Positions 10,746 through 20,610 of a stretch of 64,000 nt of DNA are shown one piece after another. The notes below the pieces were generated by a model. It worked only from the letters and a program-made list of their open reading frames with translations, searched no databases and was not told where the DNA came from. The stretch's first letter is position 1; every line of letters begins with the position of its first letter. The stretch is from Hysterangium stoloniferum (taxonomy: Eukaryota; Basidiomycota; Agaricomycetes; Hysterangiales; Hysterangiaceae): the NCBI GenBank assembly GCA_015178975.1, contig WHVD01000001.1, forward strand, positions 3,906,001 to 3,970,000. Direction: 5' to 3'. Made by a program: the position numbers and the translations under genes.

Positions 10746-11852
10746 GCACGGAAGTTGCCTGCGAGACCTCCATGGACAAAGTAAACAAGTCCACGGCCAA
10801 TAAAACCAACAACAACAACTCATCAACCAGCAACCAGAACTCCACACAATCCAACAAGAAGAACGATAGAAAGTCTTCAAACAACAACAACAACAAGGAC
10901 AAGGACAATAACAAGGGTCAACAGTCTGGCAAGCAAGCCGGAAAACCCAACCTCTCAGGCAAACTCGGACCTGATGGCAAATTGACCCCACAGGAAAGAC
11001 AATGTCGCATGGACAATAACCTTTGTCTCTTGTGCAGGAAACCCGGTCATCAAGTCCCGGAATGTCCACTGGCAAAAGCAAACTCTTCAAAAGGTCGAAC
11101 AGCCAAGGCCTCCACAGAAACCCTGTCAAAGGACAAACTGGCTTCCAACTCGAAAAAAGAGAGCATTCTAGTCGTTGTTGACAGATTCTCAAAACAAGGT
11201 ATATTCATCCCTACTTATGATACAATTACGTCCGTGCAGTTAGCGGAACTTTTTATTATCCACGTATTTTCCAAGCATGGAGTTCTGTCCCATGTAACCT
11301 CTGATCGAGGATCAGAGTTCGTGTCTCACTTCTTTAGATCCCTCAGGAAATCCTTGGACATGAAATTACATTTCACATCCGGACATCACCCAGAAGGCAA
11401 TGGACAAACTGAATGTGTCAATCAGACATTGGAACAATATCTCCACATATATTGCAATTATCAACAGGACAATTGGAAATCCTTGTTACCACTTGCAGAA
11501 TTTGCTTACAACAATGCACCCTTGGCCACTACTGGTGTTTCCCCGTTCTTTGCAAATAAAGGATATAATACAAATATTACAGTACATCCAGAATGAAATC
11601 TCACCTCTGCTCACACTCAAGAGTTCACCGTGGACCTCCATGAGCTCCACGAGGAACTCCAGACTGCAATAAAGTCTGCCCAAGAGCAATATCAACATTC
11701 AGTGGACAAACACCAGATTCTGCCACCCAACTTCAAGATTGGTGACTGTGTTTTTGTCAAAGCTCAATTCTTTCCGACAACCCGTCCATCAAAAAAGCTT
11801 GGTGAAAAATATTTAGGTCCTTTTGAAATAATTGCACAAGTAGGTTCCAAGA
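10746..11852 (+). pseudogene. Internally deleted Gypsy-2 copy: gag tail fused in frame to integrase
   Basis: The frame 10772-11596 starts in the Asn/Lys-rich tail of Gypsy-2 gag, passes the CCHC knuckle (CLLCRKPGHQVPEC) and SNSKKE at the gag end, then goes straight into the integrase core (ILVVVDRFSKQ). Protease, RT, RNase H and the H2C2 zinc finger (about 2.7 kb) are missing. The integrase D-D-E residues remain (DRFSKQ, SDRGSEF, PEGNGQTE). One stop (TGA at about 11594) sits where the intact copy has CGA, i.e. a CpG change. The frame then continues at 11630-11850 into the integrase C-terminal region. No LTRs flank the fragment. Confidence 0.8.
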
Positions 11853-12272
11853 AACTAAAGAGGGACTAGTCCATTTCCAGCCCTTTATCGAGGGAGAACA
11901 TATCCTTCTGATCACTGACCATGTGGCATTACAATGGGCAAGATCTTATGAGAATACCAATCATGGACTGGCTGCATGGGGGGTGGTATACACTGCATAC
12001 CCTGGTCTGGAAATCGTACATCAAGCGGGATGGATACACACCAATGTTGACCCACTGTCTAGACTTCCTCGAGTACCTGACTGTGCTAGTCCCACAAGAG
12101 ATGACCTCTTACCAATTGTAGTGGATTCTTACAACTGGAACGACAACGAGACGTTATGGGAGAACAAACCAGCAGAAAAGGCCGTCTTTCTCACTCATCA
12201 CGAGTTAGTTGAACCAATTGGAATGATGGAAGAAGTCCCCCAAATGAAATGGGATTTTCACAACCTCTTTTA
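11853..12272 (+). pseudogene. pol: Gypsy-1 pol, RNase H end
   Basis: Text HFQPFIEGEHILLITDHVAL…QWARSYEN, then AWGVVYTAYPGLEIVH and DPLSRLPRVP, is the second half of a Ty3-type RNase H. It fits directly after the AECNYSAME*EALAA end at 7900-7916, as if both were once one element. The left side joins the deleted Gypsy-2 copy without any LTR or duplication that I can see. Confidence 0.75.
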
Positions 12273-12609
12273 GACACTGATTCTACACATGTTTAGCTAT
12301 ATACTATATTTGCTTGAGATTTCTTGCTATTTTATCTCCCCTGGTAGTAGCCTACCAATATTCAAATGTCAAACATTGAAAAGGTTTTGAGAGTCACTGT
12401 ATGACCTCAACCTCAACTCCAATATTTGTCACTTTGGTTTCTGACTGTTTACATACAGCTCGGTTTCAGATCACTGAGTATTACCTTATACATTTGAAAT
12501 TTAAGGACATTTGATGGTACCCCTGTGAGGGTGCAGCACATAAGCTGAAGCCAAGTCCTTCCATTCGGTCCCCATCAGTTCCCTGAACCTCTTGTTTTAG
12601 TTCTTAACA
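12273..12609 (+). repeat. LTR-like 3' end (TTCTTAACA) with U5 motif
   Basis: Follows the Gypsy-1 RNase H fragment. It contains the U5 motif in plus orientation at 12527-12560 (ATAAGCTGAAGCCAAGTCC) and ends in TTCTTAACA at 12609. I could not find the left LTR end or a target duplication. Confidence 0.45.
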
Positions 12610-12639
12610 ATCATCAGGAAAAGGCTTGAATAGAGGGGA

Positions 12640-13496
12640 ACATAAGAAAGAGGTGGAGTGAAAATGGGCAGAAGAGCAGAGGTTGTGAGAAGATGTGGAA
12701 AAGAAGTGGAAAGAGGAGGAGGAGAGATTGAAGGGAAAGTAGGAAGGAAAGGTGAGTGGAAATTTAATTCCATTGGATATTCCATTAACAATGAAATAGT
12801 GAAAAGCCATCAAGTTGGATGTGGAAGAGGCTGGGCCTTTGGAACTCAAAGTAAGGGGTTTTGTTTAAATTCTGGAATTTGTGGCTAATATCCAAAATAG
12901 AAACAAAGATCAGGGTTCCAGAGTGGATCAACATCAATGATGTTCTGTGCAAATGGTGAGAAGATTGGGGAATCAAATGTGGAAAGCAGAAGACCAAGTG
13001 TGCATCTTGTTATCCTTGTGTGGTTAAAAAAGTTCTGTGCACACTCTCTGGGAAACAGGTTTTGAAAGGTGCAAAGATCGAAAAGACAGGTAAAGTGGAA
13101 GAAAAGGAGAAAACAGGAATTGCCAGAAAAACCAAAACTTCCAAGCCATTGGAACCTCAACTCAGCACAAGAGAGCTGATTAATCTCCATGCAGAGGAGC
13201 ATTTGCAAGCCCAGGTGAATGTGATGATTTGGATTGTGGAAGAGTTAGAAGCATTGTGGAAGGCAGCGGAACTTAATACCTGGATTCAAGTGAAGGGTTT
13301 GAGAGCATTGAATGAGAATTTCCAGAAACAAAATGGCATTTTGGAAAAGGTCATGGCAGCTATTGGTGTCATTGCAGTGACCAAAGAAAATCAGGTGGAG
13401 CTGCCAGGAGGGGAAAGTGGGGTGGTGGTGAAAGTCAAGGACATTATGGAAGTTGAGAGGGAACCAAAAGGTGATGTGGAGGAGCCAAAATTCTGA
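12640..13496 (+). pseudogene. Decayed copy of the retrotransposon antisense Zn2Cys6 gene
   Basis: The frame through 12930-13496 contains Cys residues at 12948, 12978, 13008, 13017 and 13038. With the TGA at 12957 counted as a former Cys codon, the spacing is C-X2-[stop]-X6-C-X9-C-X2-C-X6-C, identical to the intact gene at 42686-43668. Downstream lies a helical, charged region (VEELEALWKAAEL, LNENFQKQNGILEKV) that parallels DEVLGRIAEGIEAQ…LREEF of the intact protein. The first exon is not clear. As in the intact element, a chromovirus pol 3' end on the minus strand follows (13742-14420). Confidence 0.65.
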
Positions 13497-13605
13497 GAAG
13501 CTGAGACTTTAAAGGAATATGTACAATGATTTTAATAAATTTGACTTGCAAAGATTGTCAGTGTCAACTTGTTAAGATTCTGTAAGATGAAAATAAGGAC
13601 AGACA

Positions 13606-13735
13606 GATGTCCAAAATGTCAGAAATGTCAGAAATATCAGAAATGTTGGAATGATGGAAAATGGAATGTTGGAATGATGGAAAATAGAATGATGGAATGA
13701 TGGGAAATGGAATGTTGGAAAGATGGAAGCTAGAG
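13606..13735. repeat. Degenerate minisatellite
   Basis: Imperfect tandem copies first of a TGTCAGAAA unit, then of a ~14-bp GGAATGATGGAAAA unit. No coding potential. Confidence 0.8.
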
Positions 13736-13741
13736 TGATGA

Positions 13742-14420
13742 TAAAGGACCAGGTTTACTAGGGTAATTGTTGTGGAAGTCAAGTACAATTTCCATAGTGT
13801 GTGTTAGGACTGGGAAACCCACAGGGACCTGGAACCTATCCTATATGCACTCAACTTTCTATATCACATGAACCAGTCACCAGACTCCAACTGGACACCC
13901 TGGACCCCCTTGTTCCCAATCCAGACACTCTGGATTCCCTTGTTCCCAATCCATTTGACAACTTGTTTATTACGTTCTTTGTTTTATTGTATGCCTGATA
14001 TGACCTTTTGTCTCTCTGGATTTGTAGTACAATAATCTACAAGTCTATATAGTCCAGCTACTACCTGTACTTACAATCCAATCAGAAAATCAACTAAGTA
14101 ACCTCCTAGTAACTTACCTCAGCATATTCTCAGAACCCACAGGTTTCCCATCTGCTCCTGTCTGAAATTGGACACTGCCATCTTTTGAGGGGGGAGCATA
14201 TAAGTTGAAGCCAAGTCCTTTCCCAAAATTTCCACAGGTTTCTCCAGAGACCTACCCATAAGCCCTGTACTTAACAGTGTGCCCAAGTTCCAAAGCCAAT
14301 ATTCAGGAAGTTTTCTCATCAGTACCTTCATAGCCTGCCCATTTGACTACATAAATAAAGCAATTAACAAGTGCAATGGTGGTTGTCAATCTTGGAGTCT
14401 TGTGATGGTAGAGAAGAATA
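13742..14420 (-). pseudogene. pol: Chromovirus pol 3' end (chromodomain), split by a solo LTR
   Basis: The + sequence 13742-13801 plus 14277-14420 aligns by eye with 43890-44060, the 3' end of the intact pol. Read on the minus strand it encodes chromodomain text (LDSKID…, VKWAGYEGTDE) with stops. The solo LTR 13802-14276 lies within it, flanked by GTGTG on both sides. Together with 12640-13496 this preserves the 'antisense gene next to pol end' layout of the intact element. Confidence 0.75.
13802..14276 (+). mobile_element. Solo LTR, family 4, with GTGTG target duplication
   Basis: A 475-bp LTR, TGTTAGGACTGG…GTACTTAACA, flanked by GTGTG at 13797-13801 and 14277-14281 (perfect). It contains TATATAG, then about 34 nt later AATCAGAAAAT (predicted transcript start), the U5 motif (14187-14220) and a hairpin AGGTTTC-TCCA-GAGACCT (14236-14253). 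Confidence 0.9.
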
Positions 14421-14539
14421 TGGAAACTTATTAAGGTGGAGCTTGAATGACTTCAACAAGAATTAAGCAGCTTCACTTATAAAGCTTACAAAATTGTCAA
14501 GAAGTAACATGAAATGCCTTTCAAAAAGTGTTTGAAAGA

Positions 14540-14770
14540 GTATATATGTATGCACTGAAAAACAGTGCAATAAATTTGGAGTTAATACATAACTGAAAAT
14601 CTGTGAAATAATTTCATAATTACACATAATAACAGTGCAAAATGTACTGAAAAAGAGTGCAATAACTTTGGATATTAATACACTTCATATCAGTATAAAA
14701 AATGCACTGAAGTTCAGTGCAAGTACATTTTACATTGATATTCAGTGTGTATTCTTTCCTACAGTGCGGT
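14540..14770. repeat. Cluster of short palindromes (GCACTG…CAGTGC)
   Basis: At least three hairpin-forming units in ~170 bp: GCACTGAAAAACAGTGC (14552-14568), TGTACTGAAAAAGAGTGC (near 14643) and GCACTGAAGTTCAGTGC (14704-14720). They are embedded in a ~92-bp degenerate tandem unit that also repeats 'AATAAnTTTGGA'. No coding potential. Confidence 0.75.
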
Positions 14771-15613
14771 CTTAAAAGCCGCTCACGATTTGACACCCCC
14801 AGTCCGAGATTCTGTGTGCGAGGCAAGGTACAGAAATCGGAACTGGTTATTATGGCTCAAAGAGAAGTTCCGGCTTAGTATGACCCATTAATTGGTCGGA
14901 TGTATTGGATTTATTGGGATGATGACTAGACAAGTGGTAATAACTTGAGTTATGCGGAAGATAGCAAATCTGAAGTATGACTAGTAAAGTTGAAACTACA
15001 GCTTTGATATATATGTGAATGACTATGAGTGGGAAATCACAACCATGAAAGTGTGATACTAATAAAATGAGTGGAACATTAGACAGTAATGTTTACTACG
15101 AGCTCGATAAGTGAATAATAAAGAATGGTGAGGTTTGAAATATCTAACAGTATGATTACATCATGTGGTTCTAAATTCAACATACTAAATCGACCGATTC
15201 CCCTCCGGATTGAGTGTGAAATTTTTTACCGGTTCTTCAAGGCTTCAAAAGCCAGCATGATATGTGACATTCTTCCAAAATTCTTCAATTTAGTTAAAAT
15301 GATGCATTAGAGCAATTAAAATTAGCCTGGAATGGCCCAAAAAAATATTTCTAACACCTGCTATATTCTTCAAACTCCGCAGTGACGAGTGACAAAACAA
15401 CGATTTCAAGTGCATCGTGACAAGGAGAATCGGTCGATTTAGGGCAGTATATCTTGCTCACGTTCTGGGGATTTTCTTTAAATACAAGATAGGACAGTGG
15501 TTGGTTTAGCTGGTTGTCGATGTGAAGATCGTGGGAAAAAATCCAAAACCGCTCCGCAAATCTACGTTGAATTATCTTGCCGCCAATCGGAAGTACTTTC
15601 GTGGAGCGTCATG
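14771..15613. other. Intergenic, start of the conserved gene island
   Basis: No gene, tRNA or repeat recognised. Base composition and CpG content change here from the AT-rich, CpG-poor repeat zone to gene-island sequence. The right part is the 3' flank of the MFS gene. Confidence 0.5.
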
Positions 15614-17412
15614 CTATGTACAGCTCCGCAGCATGCTTATTGAAGAAAATGAGAGGGGGGTTTGAAATATAATGAAAAATAATGGCTGTGACATACTGAA
15701 AATAAACAATATTATCCATACAAGCTGGCCGCCAGCGATACCGCTTTTGATCGAGAACGCGAAAAGAGATGTTACAAAAGCGGGGGCAATGGCCTGGGAG
15801 AGAACAATACCCATCTGTGACAAACCCTGAAAGAATTCTTCAAGTCCGCTATATGAATAAAACGGAGTATAGTTACATTAATAGTTGATAATGCACTTGC
15901 AGAAGGGGCTGCATCTGTCACCATGATACTGATGCTGACTATGAAGTATGATTTTCGTAAAAATAAATTAACCATCGAATGACTGTTTTATCTGAGACCT
16001 ACCCCATGAATATCCACCTATTCCCCAGATAACGAAAAAGGCCCAAATAGCAATATTGAACGTCCAAGACTCCGAACCAGCTATCCTTGCTAACGCGTTG
16101 AGCAATGGCAAGCATATTGTTGAAATTGGCCATAGCCAGATGATCACGCGATGTAGACGGATGGTGGTGCCGAAATATTTCCTCAAGGTTGAATATAGAG
16201 GCATAAGGGCGATATGAACAATAGCCCGAATGGACATTTGTATCCCAATGGTCGCCTCGCTTAATCCTAAGCCCCCCGAATTGACAGGGGTGAAGGAAAA
16301 AAGAGGGAAGCTACGACTTGGGAATGAGACTGGTCATGAAACTGATGTTTCCGGTCAACGCACATGGAAAATAATGCCTCGGACGCTAGGCACATGGTAA
16401 GATTACTAAATAAAAGAGAGATGATCGGTGGGGTAAGAACTAATTTGAGGGGTGGGTTAACTGGCAGGGTATGATCTAATGATTCGCTGGAAGTCGAGCC
16501 ATATCCTTGGCGATTCTTCCTCTTGGGCTTTAGTGTCTAACGCATAATCAGCGATTTTTTTACTTATAAGATATAATTCGTTTAGGTACCTCTTCCAGCG
16601 TAAGACATCCGACAGCGACAGTGCATATGGCAAATGCGGACGCCACAAAGCAAGGCAGAGCGAAAGGATAATCAAACCAGAACTTAGAGCGGAAAAGTGG
16701 AAAATGCCGTTCGGGATGCGCTAGGATGCCACCAAGAGGAAGACCAACAACTTGACCGATGCGATAAGCAATCTTCTCAAGATGAAAACAGTTTCTAATC
16801 TACAGAAACCATTACAGACTAACCGTTAGCCATTGAAAGGCACCATTTTGATTGGTTTTGTCAGTCTGCTCAGCAACCATGATCTTTGCGCAGGACCAGA
16901 CGCTTCCCAGTGCGCCTCCAATACATCTCGAAAGAATCATTGCCACAAAGGATTTACTCAGTCCGAATAATCCAATCGATAAAGCGAGTCCCAGTGTTCC
17001 ACCGAGTATAACAGGCTTGCGACCTATCTTGTCTGAAAGATAACTGGCAGGTAATACTAGACAATATGGCAGAGTAAAGTGAAACTGTGTTATATAAGTT
17101 GATTGACATACTAGTTAAAAGGCCCGTGGCTGCATAACATGACTCGATAAGACCAGAGTAAAACCCCACACGTTCAGGGTCTGTCACCACTCCAATTTCC
17201 AGAATCATTTGATTAACAAATGGGAAAATAATCTCAAAAGCTAGAGGATGGATCGTTGTTATTAGAAATATAACCATTAGCGGCTTCCACCGCAATGGCG
17301 TTGAGGTTGGGGAGGCAATAATCGGATTCTCGAGGTCGCCTTGGACATCGGCGCTGATATCTTGCTCACCGGATCGCTCGTCATGAAGCAAACTTATTCG
17401 CTCTTCAGTCAT
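15614..17412 (-). CDS. MFS transporter (ZIFL/YCR023C-like, 12 TM)
   Basis: Major facilitator permease of the plasma or vacuolar membrane; substrate unknown. The start at 17412 gives an acidic cytosolic N-terminus followed by TM1 (LMVIFLITTIHPLAFEIIF). After a 55-nt intron the loop 2-3 motif A reads YLSDKIGRKPV, followed by a helix with RCIGGALGSVWSC. A further intron precedes YRIGQVVGLPLGGILAHPE and FALPCFVASAFAI. Later exons encode VNSGGLGLSEATIGIQM, then RAIVHIALMPLY, SWTFNIAIWAFF and a C-terminal half with VTDAAPSASALSTIN and GLSQMGIVLSQAIAPAF. This motif set is typical of the fungal/plant zinc-induced-facilitator-like subgroup. Several introns; the C-terminal end (stop near 15614) and one or two splice sites in the central loop (16260-16560) are not certain. 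Divergent or downstream partners are not evident. Confidence 0.85.
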
Positions 17413-18512
17413 CGAGGAAAAGGTTAGGAGTACAATCTGATTATTCGGGGATCCTCATGATATATGCACGAGAAGGCGGAGCGCGAGACTGAATTAGATG
17501 TCGTGCCAAAGGAATACTACTATATACTAGAAAGCGCTGGAAACTCCATTTCCCCTTGTCGCTTCTGTAGCATTGATTTTTGTGTATTACTGCTAGGAAG
17601 GTGCTATATAATAGAGGCGTCATTTATAAGTACTGTCACATTTCCATCCCCATCATTGTATGACGACTTTCGCCCGATGTCATGGAGTCAGACATATGCA
17701 ATAGTATTAAAAATGTTGATCAATCTGGAAAAGAATAACATCTTTCGCCTTTGATAGGAACTTTAGCCAGCTAAAATGCACGATCTTTCATATTCAGTGA
17801 GTGACAGCCCCTCCCATGGTAAGTATGTACCATTAGCAAACACCCATTAACAAACAGATAAAGCTATGCTGACCAGAGTCTCCACGCCTAGACGAGGTGC
17901 TATGAAACTGAAAAAAAAAATTTTGTTTCCAAAATCGATCCTCATTTTCTGCCACAGCGCTAAGAAATAATAATAGCTAAAATGAAAAATGTCTTCCACA
18001 TACACCCTGAGCGTTCAAGTTGTCAACCAGACACCGACTGACTATCTTCCACCACATCGACGTATATATTGTACTGACTATCGCAGGACTTCGACACCCT
18101 TTGCGGACGTTTCTCCTGACCGGGTATACGTTTGGCTCGTCAGAATGACGCTGTAGCTGATATTACATTATCTTTACTGTTCCTCCAGTAGCACTGGAAT
18201 AAAGCCAAGGTAGGCGCCGATTTAATGACATCGTTGACATGTATAGTACTACCCAGCGAAAATCAAGATCATTGTAGGTGAGATGCATATTTCTCAAAAC
18301 ATTCGAATATTTATACGTTTTTAGAGGTAATATAATGTTGCCGAATCTTTTTATAGGCATCCTGAGATCGGGAATTCTTAGAGGCGCGCTAATGGAGAAA
18401 ATATTCCAAATCTCATTGCTGTAGAAGTACAAAATATTTCAGCGCCTGACCCGAAAGAGTTAATCGTGGTTCGCCTTTAAGTAAATGAGGGACATTGACT
18501 GAACTTCACGCT
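17413..18512. other. Intergenic between MFS and nitrilase genes
   Basis: About 1.1 kb containing the MFS promoter and the nitrilase 3' flank (both genes read leftwards). Short open frames on both strands show no recognisable protein. No repeat recognised. Confidence 0.5.
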
Positions 18513-20061
18513 TTACAAAACATTTTTTATATCTCCGATTCTAGCCTCGTTTTCAGCATGTTCTTCATCGTCCCTGTACGTTGTAGCTCGCCAATTCTTG
18601 CCATACGCCTCGACATGTAAAAGATCGTGACGAGAGCTTCATAGAGAGTAGTGATTTAGATCCAATCAGTTCCCCTTCAGTAGTTTCCATTAACTCACTA
18701 ATTGCCCATGGTATCAGCTACGAGCTTGACCTTATCGATTTCGTCAAGTGCTATTTCTGCCACAATAACCTTTTCCGCACCGGGATCAATGCGGTCGGTG
18801 AGTTCTGATCCATCTGGGCCGAATATCTTGGAATTTGGACACCAGTAAGAGAGCTCGACGCGAAGGACTTAGGTTACAGAAAGGTTACGCACGACAGAGA
18901 AACCCCCGCCGGGAAATTTAAACCAGGGAAAGCCCAACATTTTCATAATGTGCGCTCCCTCTTCGCTCACCACTTGACACGCGGTTAATCCGAAGCATCC
19001 GCCTTCCATAGAGACCATTTGAGTCATTCGCGAGGATGCCTCTCCCGTAACTATGAAAGGACAGTTTCCTGTCCCGACAGGGAAGGCAGGCCACCAGCCC
19101 CCAACAAATATTTGGGGCAACTGAGAATAAAAGTGTGCTTTCAGCGCAGGCTGTCGCACGTATAGTCATCACCGAAGTGTCGAGCCGTAGATTTGATGAA
19201 AATATTACCTGTATATGTTCCCAGCAATTCAGCGCCCCCAGTCTTCCATAGGGTGTTTGCACGACATTGTGAATCGATTGGGCTATTCATGTCAAAATAT
19301 ATAAGGATCAACCTAGACACGAAACAATGTATAGAGGGAAGAGAGGAAGTAGATGGTATGATCCATATTGATCATATAGGTGTAGAGATCTAACATGAGA
19401 GGAACGGTGACTGAAGCTACACATACCACTCCCGTCTCCAAAAATAGTTTTTTCGTAATGTGTTGGTTTAATTTTTCGGCGATGATTAACGATTTCTCCA
19501 GAAGCGGAAATAATTACTTGAGCCTAGTATGTTCATATCTATAACAATTCTCAATTGACAGGGATGGGACCTACAATGTAAAGTGATCCACCATCACGTT
19601 CGGAGAATCCCAACACGACCCATGAACCTGCTGCTTTCGCTGCGGCCTGAATCTCTAGCATTTCTGGTGAATGAAGTGCCAATGAATTAGCTTGATATTT
19701 AGCAAGAACGTTGCTAGACTCGAGAAAATTGTTTGCCCAGGGTGTCCATGGATATCCTGGATTAATGGCAGGGGCGGCGTCAGGATCATTGTGTTCATTG
19801 TGTGAGAAAGATTCCGAAACCTATCGCACCAGGAATAAAGACCTCTGGGAACCCAATGATCTTGGCGTCTTGGGCAGAAGCCTCTTCGATCAGTCGTATC
19901 GTCTTGTCTACTCCACCTCTTAGGTCAAGCCACACGCTGCAGATTTTATGAATGTAGCAACGGTCTAAATTCTTCCAAATCGATACTCACGGCTCTGCCT
20001 GGATAGTAGCCACCTTGAATTTGTGGGTGTCGCTATTGCTAGGGGTGAGGTTAACAGGCAT
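18513..20061 (-). CDS. Nitrilase (carbon-nitrogen hydrolase family)
   Basis: Hydrolyses nitriles to carboxylic acid and ammonia through a Glu-Lys-Cys triad, probably in the cytosol. The start at 20061 gives [20 protein letters not shown]. Successive exons encode [37 protein letters not shown] (catalytic Glu in FPEVF), [12 protein letters not shown], then [18 protein letters not shown] (catalytic Lys in RRKIKP), then [20 protein letters not shown] (catalytic Cys in NCWEH). Next come [30 protein letters not shown] and a C-terminal [10 protein letters not shown] ending at TAA 18513-18515. Each join uses a GT..AG intron and keeps frame, giving about 350 residues, the usual size. Adjacent genes do not suggest a cluster. 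Confidence 0.9.
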
Positions 20062-20540
20062 GAGTAAGATACTATTGAGGATCAGGAAGGGTCTCCGATG
20101 GAAATTGGGAATACTGCGGATATTAGCGAGGCATTCTTATATTCTTTCGAAGACATATTCTAGCTGGTTTTCGCCGATGGGGACAAGAAAGTTCTGTTAT
20201 CGGCGGCGAAGTGGTTGCAGGACGTTTTATGGAATTTTTATCACGGTTCTTATTGACAGATACTGTCCTTCTATGCCCATATCTAGAACTTAAATACATA
20301 TACATGGACACGATAAGTACGTAAGCTTAGTCTTAGAGGGTACACCATTTCCTTTCACCATTTTCGTCGATGGCGACGACTGCCTAAGTCGAACGTTTCA
20401 TTTACGGAGTCGAATAAAACTGAGGATGGCATCAGGAGCTTTAGGCGGGCCGACGGAACGAGTCTTTAATGGAACCGAAGAATTAGGCATTTCAGAATGA
20501 CTCCTTTTAGGGGAAAAAAATCTGGATGATCAAGGCAATG
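20062..20540. other. Intergenic, nitrilase upstream region
   Basis: Promoter side of the nitrilase. No TATA box or other gene recognised. Confidence 0.4.
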
Positions 20541-20610
20541 TAGGCCAGTGGGTAAAACGCTCGCTCGAGTCAAGTCACCCGAGGGGTTAGGGATACAAAA
20601 TATAAAACAG
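20541..20610 (+). repeat. Possible tRNA-derived SINE head (A and B boxes)
   Basis: TAGGCCAGTGGG (about 20545) matches the Pol III A-box consensus at nearly all positions. About 40 nt downstream GGTTAGGGATAC is a weak B-box. The tRNA cloverleaf itself does not fold, so this is not a tRNA gene. Tail and right end are unresolved. Confidence 0.3.

Noticed and set aside
10590..11192. Minus-strand frame rich in Cys/Leu over the gag tail
   Set aside because: It is the mirror image of the Asn/Lys-rich gag tract (AAC/AAG repeats read backwards); no domain, and the plus strand clearly codes. The same applies to the plus-strand frame 47553-48068.
20541..20610. tRNA gene
   Set aside because: A and B boxes are suggestive, but acceptor, anticodon and T stems cannot be paired; kept only as a possible SINE head.
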